A stretch of 64,000 bases of DNA from Massilia yuzhufengensis (GTDB lineage Bacteria > Pseudomonadota > Gammaproteobacteria > Burkholderiales > Burkholderiaceae_D): assembly GCF_900112225.1 (NCBI RefSeq), contig NZ_FOLD01000001.1:248001-312000 (forward strand), given 5' to 3'. How positions within the stretch are numbered: the stretch's first letter is position 1; each line of letters starts with the position of its first letter. The position numbers were made by a program, and so were the translations under genes. Shown here one piece after another: positions 62,541-64,000 of the stretch. Under the pieces are notes generated by a model. It had not been told where the DNA came from. It saw only the letters and a list, made by a program, of their open reading frames with translations, and did not search any database.

Positions 62541-63574
62541 AAAAATTCGGCGGTGTCGTTGGTGGCGACGGTCTGCAGCAGGCCGCCGGCCACCAGTTCT
62601 TCGTAGTGGCAGGCCCGGTTGCGGCCATTGGCCTTGGCGAAGTACAGCGCCTGGTCGGCGTGGCCCAGCGTGACCACCGGCGAATCGGCCACACGGATGC
62701 TGGTGAAGCCGACGCTCACCGTCACCCGTCCCACCTGCGGGAATTCATGGGTTTCGACGTTGGTGCGGAAGCGGTCGATGATGCGGCGCGCGTTCTCCAG
62801 CGTCGTCGAACGCAGCAGCACCACGAACTCTTCGCCGCCAAAGCGGAACACCCGGTCCTGGGCGCGGAACGAGGACTGCAGCAGGTTGGCCACCAGGATC
62901 AGCACTTCGTCGCCGTACAGGTGGCCGAAGCGGTCGTTCACTCCCTTGAAATGGTCGACGTCGACCACCGCCAGCCACTGCTTTTCCTCGGCCACGTGAT
63001 GGCGCCGTTCCGGCTGGCCCGGCACCCGGGTCTCGGTATCGGCGCAGTGCAGCATGCGCGCCAGCTGGTCGTCGAAGGTCTTGCGGTTGAGCAGACCGGT
63101 GAGCGAGTCGCGCTCGCTGTAGTCGAGCAGGTTCTGGAAATTGCGGTAGACGCTGACGATCCCGCTGATGGTGTGGATCGATTCGCCCGTGAAGCCGTGT
63201 TCGTGGGTGATCTCGAGGCAGGTGTCGGCCTTGTCGCCGAACCAGATCGGCAGCCACAGGATGCGCAGGCCGTCGGCATTGACGCCTTCGGCGCGCGAAT
63301 CGTGGCGCTCGAGGCAGTGCGCCAGGGCGGGGAAGGCGGCGATCGGCTCGCCCGGGCTGCCCGCATCCATCGATTCGTCCGGACAGGCCACGCCGCCGGC
63401 GCGGATGCAGGCGCGCGAACGCACGAAGCGCTGGCCGCAGACGGTGGCGATCGCCAGCACCCGCGTCTGGGTCGCGCCGGCCAGTTCCTGTACCGCCGAA
63501 ATCACGGAAATGTCCAGCATCGTGTGATCGCGGTGGCCAGTCATGTCCACCATGTGTCGCAGCAGGGAATCCAT
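62537..63574 (-). CDS. GGDEF-domain diguanylate cyclase
   Basis: This 345-residue protein starts at ATG 63574; a TTG at 63601 in the same frame is possible. It has an unclassified N-terminal sensor-like region (about 1-160) and a C-terminal GGDEF domain with the active site RFGGEEF near residue 280. The inhibitory I-site RAQD lies five residues upstream, so the enzyme should be product-inhibited. No transmembrane segment is visible, so it is predicted to be cytoplasmic. It makes cyclic-di-GMP and opposes the HD-GYP protein. Confidence 0.93.
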   Translation of the reverse strand: MDSLLRHMVDMTGHRDHTMLDISVISAVQELAGATQTRVLAIATVCGQRFVRSRACIRAGGVACPDESMDAGSPGEPIAAFPALAHCLERHDSRAEGVNADGLRILWLPIWFGDKADTCLEITHEHGFTGESIHTISGIVSVYRNFQNLLDYSERDSLTGLLNRKTFDDQLARMLHCADTETRVPGQPERRHHVAEEKQWLAVVDVDHFKGVNDRFGHLYGDEVLILVANLLQSSFRAQDRVFRFGGEEFVVLLRSTTLENARRIIDRFRTNVETHEFPQVGRVTVSVGFTSIRVADSPVVTLGHADQALYFAKANGRNRACHYEELVAGGLLQTVATNDTAEFF

Positions 63575-63601
63575 GTCGTTCGCAGAAACAGTGTCGGGCA
63601 A

Positions 63602-63986
63602 CAGGCACCACCGGGAAAGTCTACAGGGTGCCGCTTTTTTAAGCGCGCAAGGGAGCTAGCATAGAACGTTTTTGTATAGTAGGCAACTATTCTTAACAAT
63701 ATTTATCGTTTTGATGCGTGGGAAATAGTCTGCCGAAAGGAAGAGCTTGTCGGATCGCAAGCGCAACCGGGGAACGCCGTTTCCATACGGCAAACTTGCC
63801 GAACATCAACTTGCCGCATGGAACTATTCGGTACAGTGAACTCACTGACAGACGCAGTCGATAGCAGCAAAAGACGGGGCCCCGTCTGTCAGGTAGTCGC
63901 TGTAAAGCAGTTGTGTCAAGCAGTCAAATAGTCGGTACGCAGTTGATCACTGTAGTAAGCCCTTTAACCACTACAAGGAGTTTGTC
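63602..63986 (+). other. Long leader region with alternative hairpins
   Basis: This gap of about 385 bases precedes the gene that begins at 63987. It is AT-rich near 63661-63710. Further on there are short repeated GTCG/CAGTC words and the alternative hairpins annotated at 63845-63892. I see no protein-coding frame with support. Confidence 0.5.
63845..63892 (+). promoter_or_regulatory. Mutually exclusive hairpins in a leader
   Basis: CTGACAGACG (63845-63854) can pair with CGTCTGTCAG (63883-63892). The inner 16-bp perfect palindrome AGACGGGGCCCCGTCT (63872-63887) uses part of the same right arm, so both cannot form at once on one RNA. The pair lies about 95 bases before the next start codon and could act as an attenuator or a DNA operator. 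Confidence 0.5.
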
Positions 63987-64000
63987 ATGAGCACCATTAC
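63987..64000 (+). CDS. First codons of an unidentified gene
   Basis: ATG at 63987 has AAGGAG seven bases upstream and opens MSTIT before the window ends. The product cannot be identified. Confidence 0.6.

Noticed and set aside
63602..63986. Cyclic-di-GMP riboswitch (GEMM class)
   Set aside because: The conserved core and tetraloop-receptor pattern could not be found; only the two competing hairpins are clear.
1..64000. tRNA, rRNA, CRISPR array, insertion sequence
   Set aside because: No cloverleaf with a CCA end, no rRNA-like stretch, no regularly spaced repeats and no transposase with terminal repeats were seen on either strand.

Overview
The window reads as high-GC chromosome of a betaproteobacterium, most likely an Oxalobacteraceae member such as Massilia or a close relative. 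This is inferred from the gene families (a complete exosortase A / PEP-CTERM exopolysaccharide locus, PrsT, fused isobutyryl-CoA mutase, DUF3391 HD-GYP protein); no rRNA is present to prove it. I found no tRNA, rRNA, CRISPR array or insertion sequence.

Positions 1-37617 hold one large exopolysaccharide locus. The minus-strand run that starts at 37617 encodes, in order of transcription, the chain-length determinant, tyrosine autokinase, outer-membrane beta-barrel protein, secretion ATPase, polysaccharide deacetylase, FemAB-like protein, sugar transferase 1, exosortase A fused to EpsI, sugar transferase 2, amidotransferase 1, further glycosyltransferases, an epimerase, a GMC oxidoreductase, a Wzx-type flippase and a last glycosyltransferase (ending at 14324). 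Many of these genes overlap by 4 bases, which indicates one long operon. A plus-strand group (2329-10415) encodes an acyl-CoA ligase, a PLP decarboxylase, a second amidotransferase, an aminotransferase and a double GNAT protein, and probably builds an amino-acid-derived decoration. It is followed by a large Tat lipoprotein (10704-13925). An O-antigen-ligase-type protein and a truncated deacetylase lie at the left edge. The initiating sugar-phosphate transferase and the regulators PrsK/PrsR are not in the window.

Positions 37909-52199 are the accessory region. A secreted serine protease and the polysaccharide export lipoprotein come first. Next is a four-gene cassette: a Tat-exported protein with an SPGYWKN motif, a PqqD-like protein, an HprK-related kinase and a nucleotidyltransferase-fold protein. 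A PEP-CTERM protein follows, then a minus-strand run of PEP-CTERM protein, small unknown protein, PrsT, FeeM-type N-acyltransferase, ThiF/E1-like enzyme, nitroreductase-fold enzyme and UDP-glycosyltransferase. Both PEP-CTERM genes, and less perfectly the SPGYWKN gene, carry matching sigma-54 promoters, so this region looks like one RpoN regulon serving the cell surface.

Positions 52398-64000 are ordinary chromosome: icmF with a 20-bp perfect palindromic operator, a REP-like inverted repeat, a fused indolepyruvate ferredoxin oxidoreductase, a LysR regulator, an HD-GYP phosphodiesterase, a DsbA-like isomerase, a diguanylate cyclase and the first codons of another gene.

The two best candidates for undescribed biology are the SPGYWKN/PqqD/HprK/nucleotidyltransferase cassette (39670-42530) and the FeeM/ThiF/nitroreductase/glycosyltransferase operon (43867-47957).
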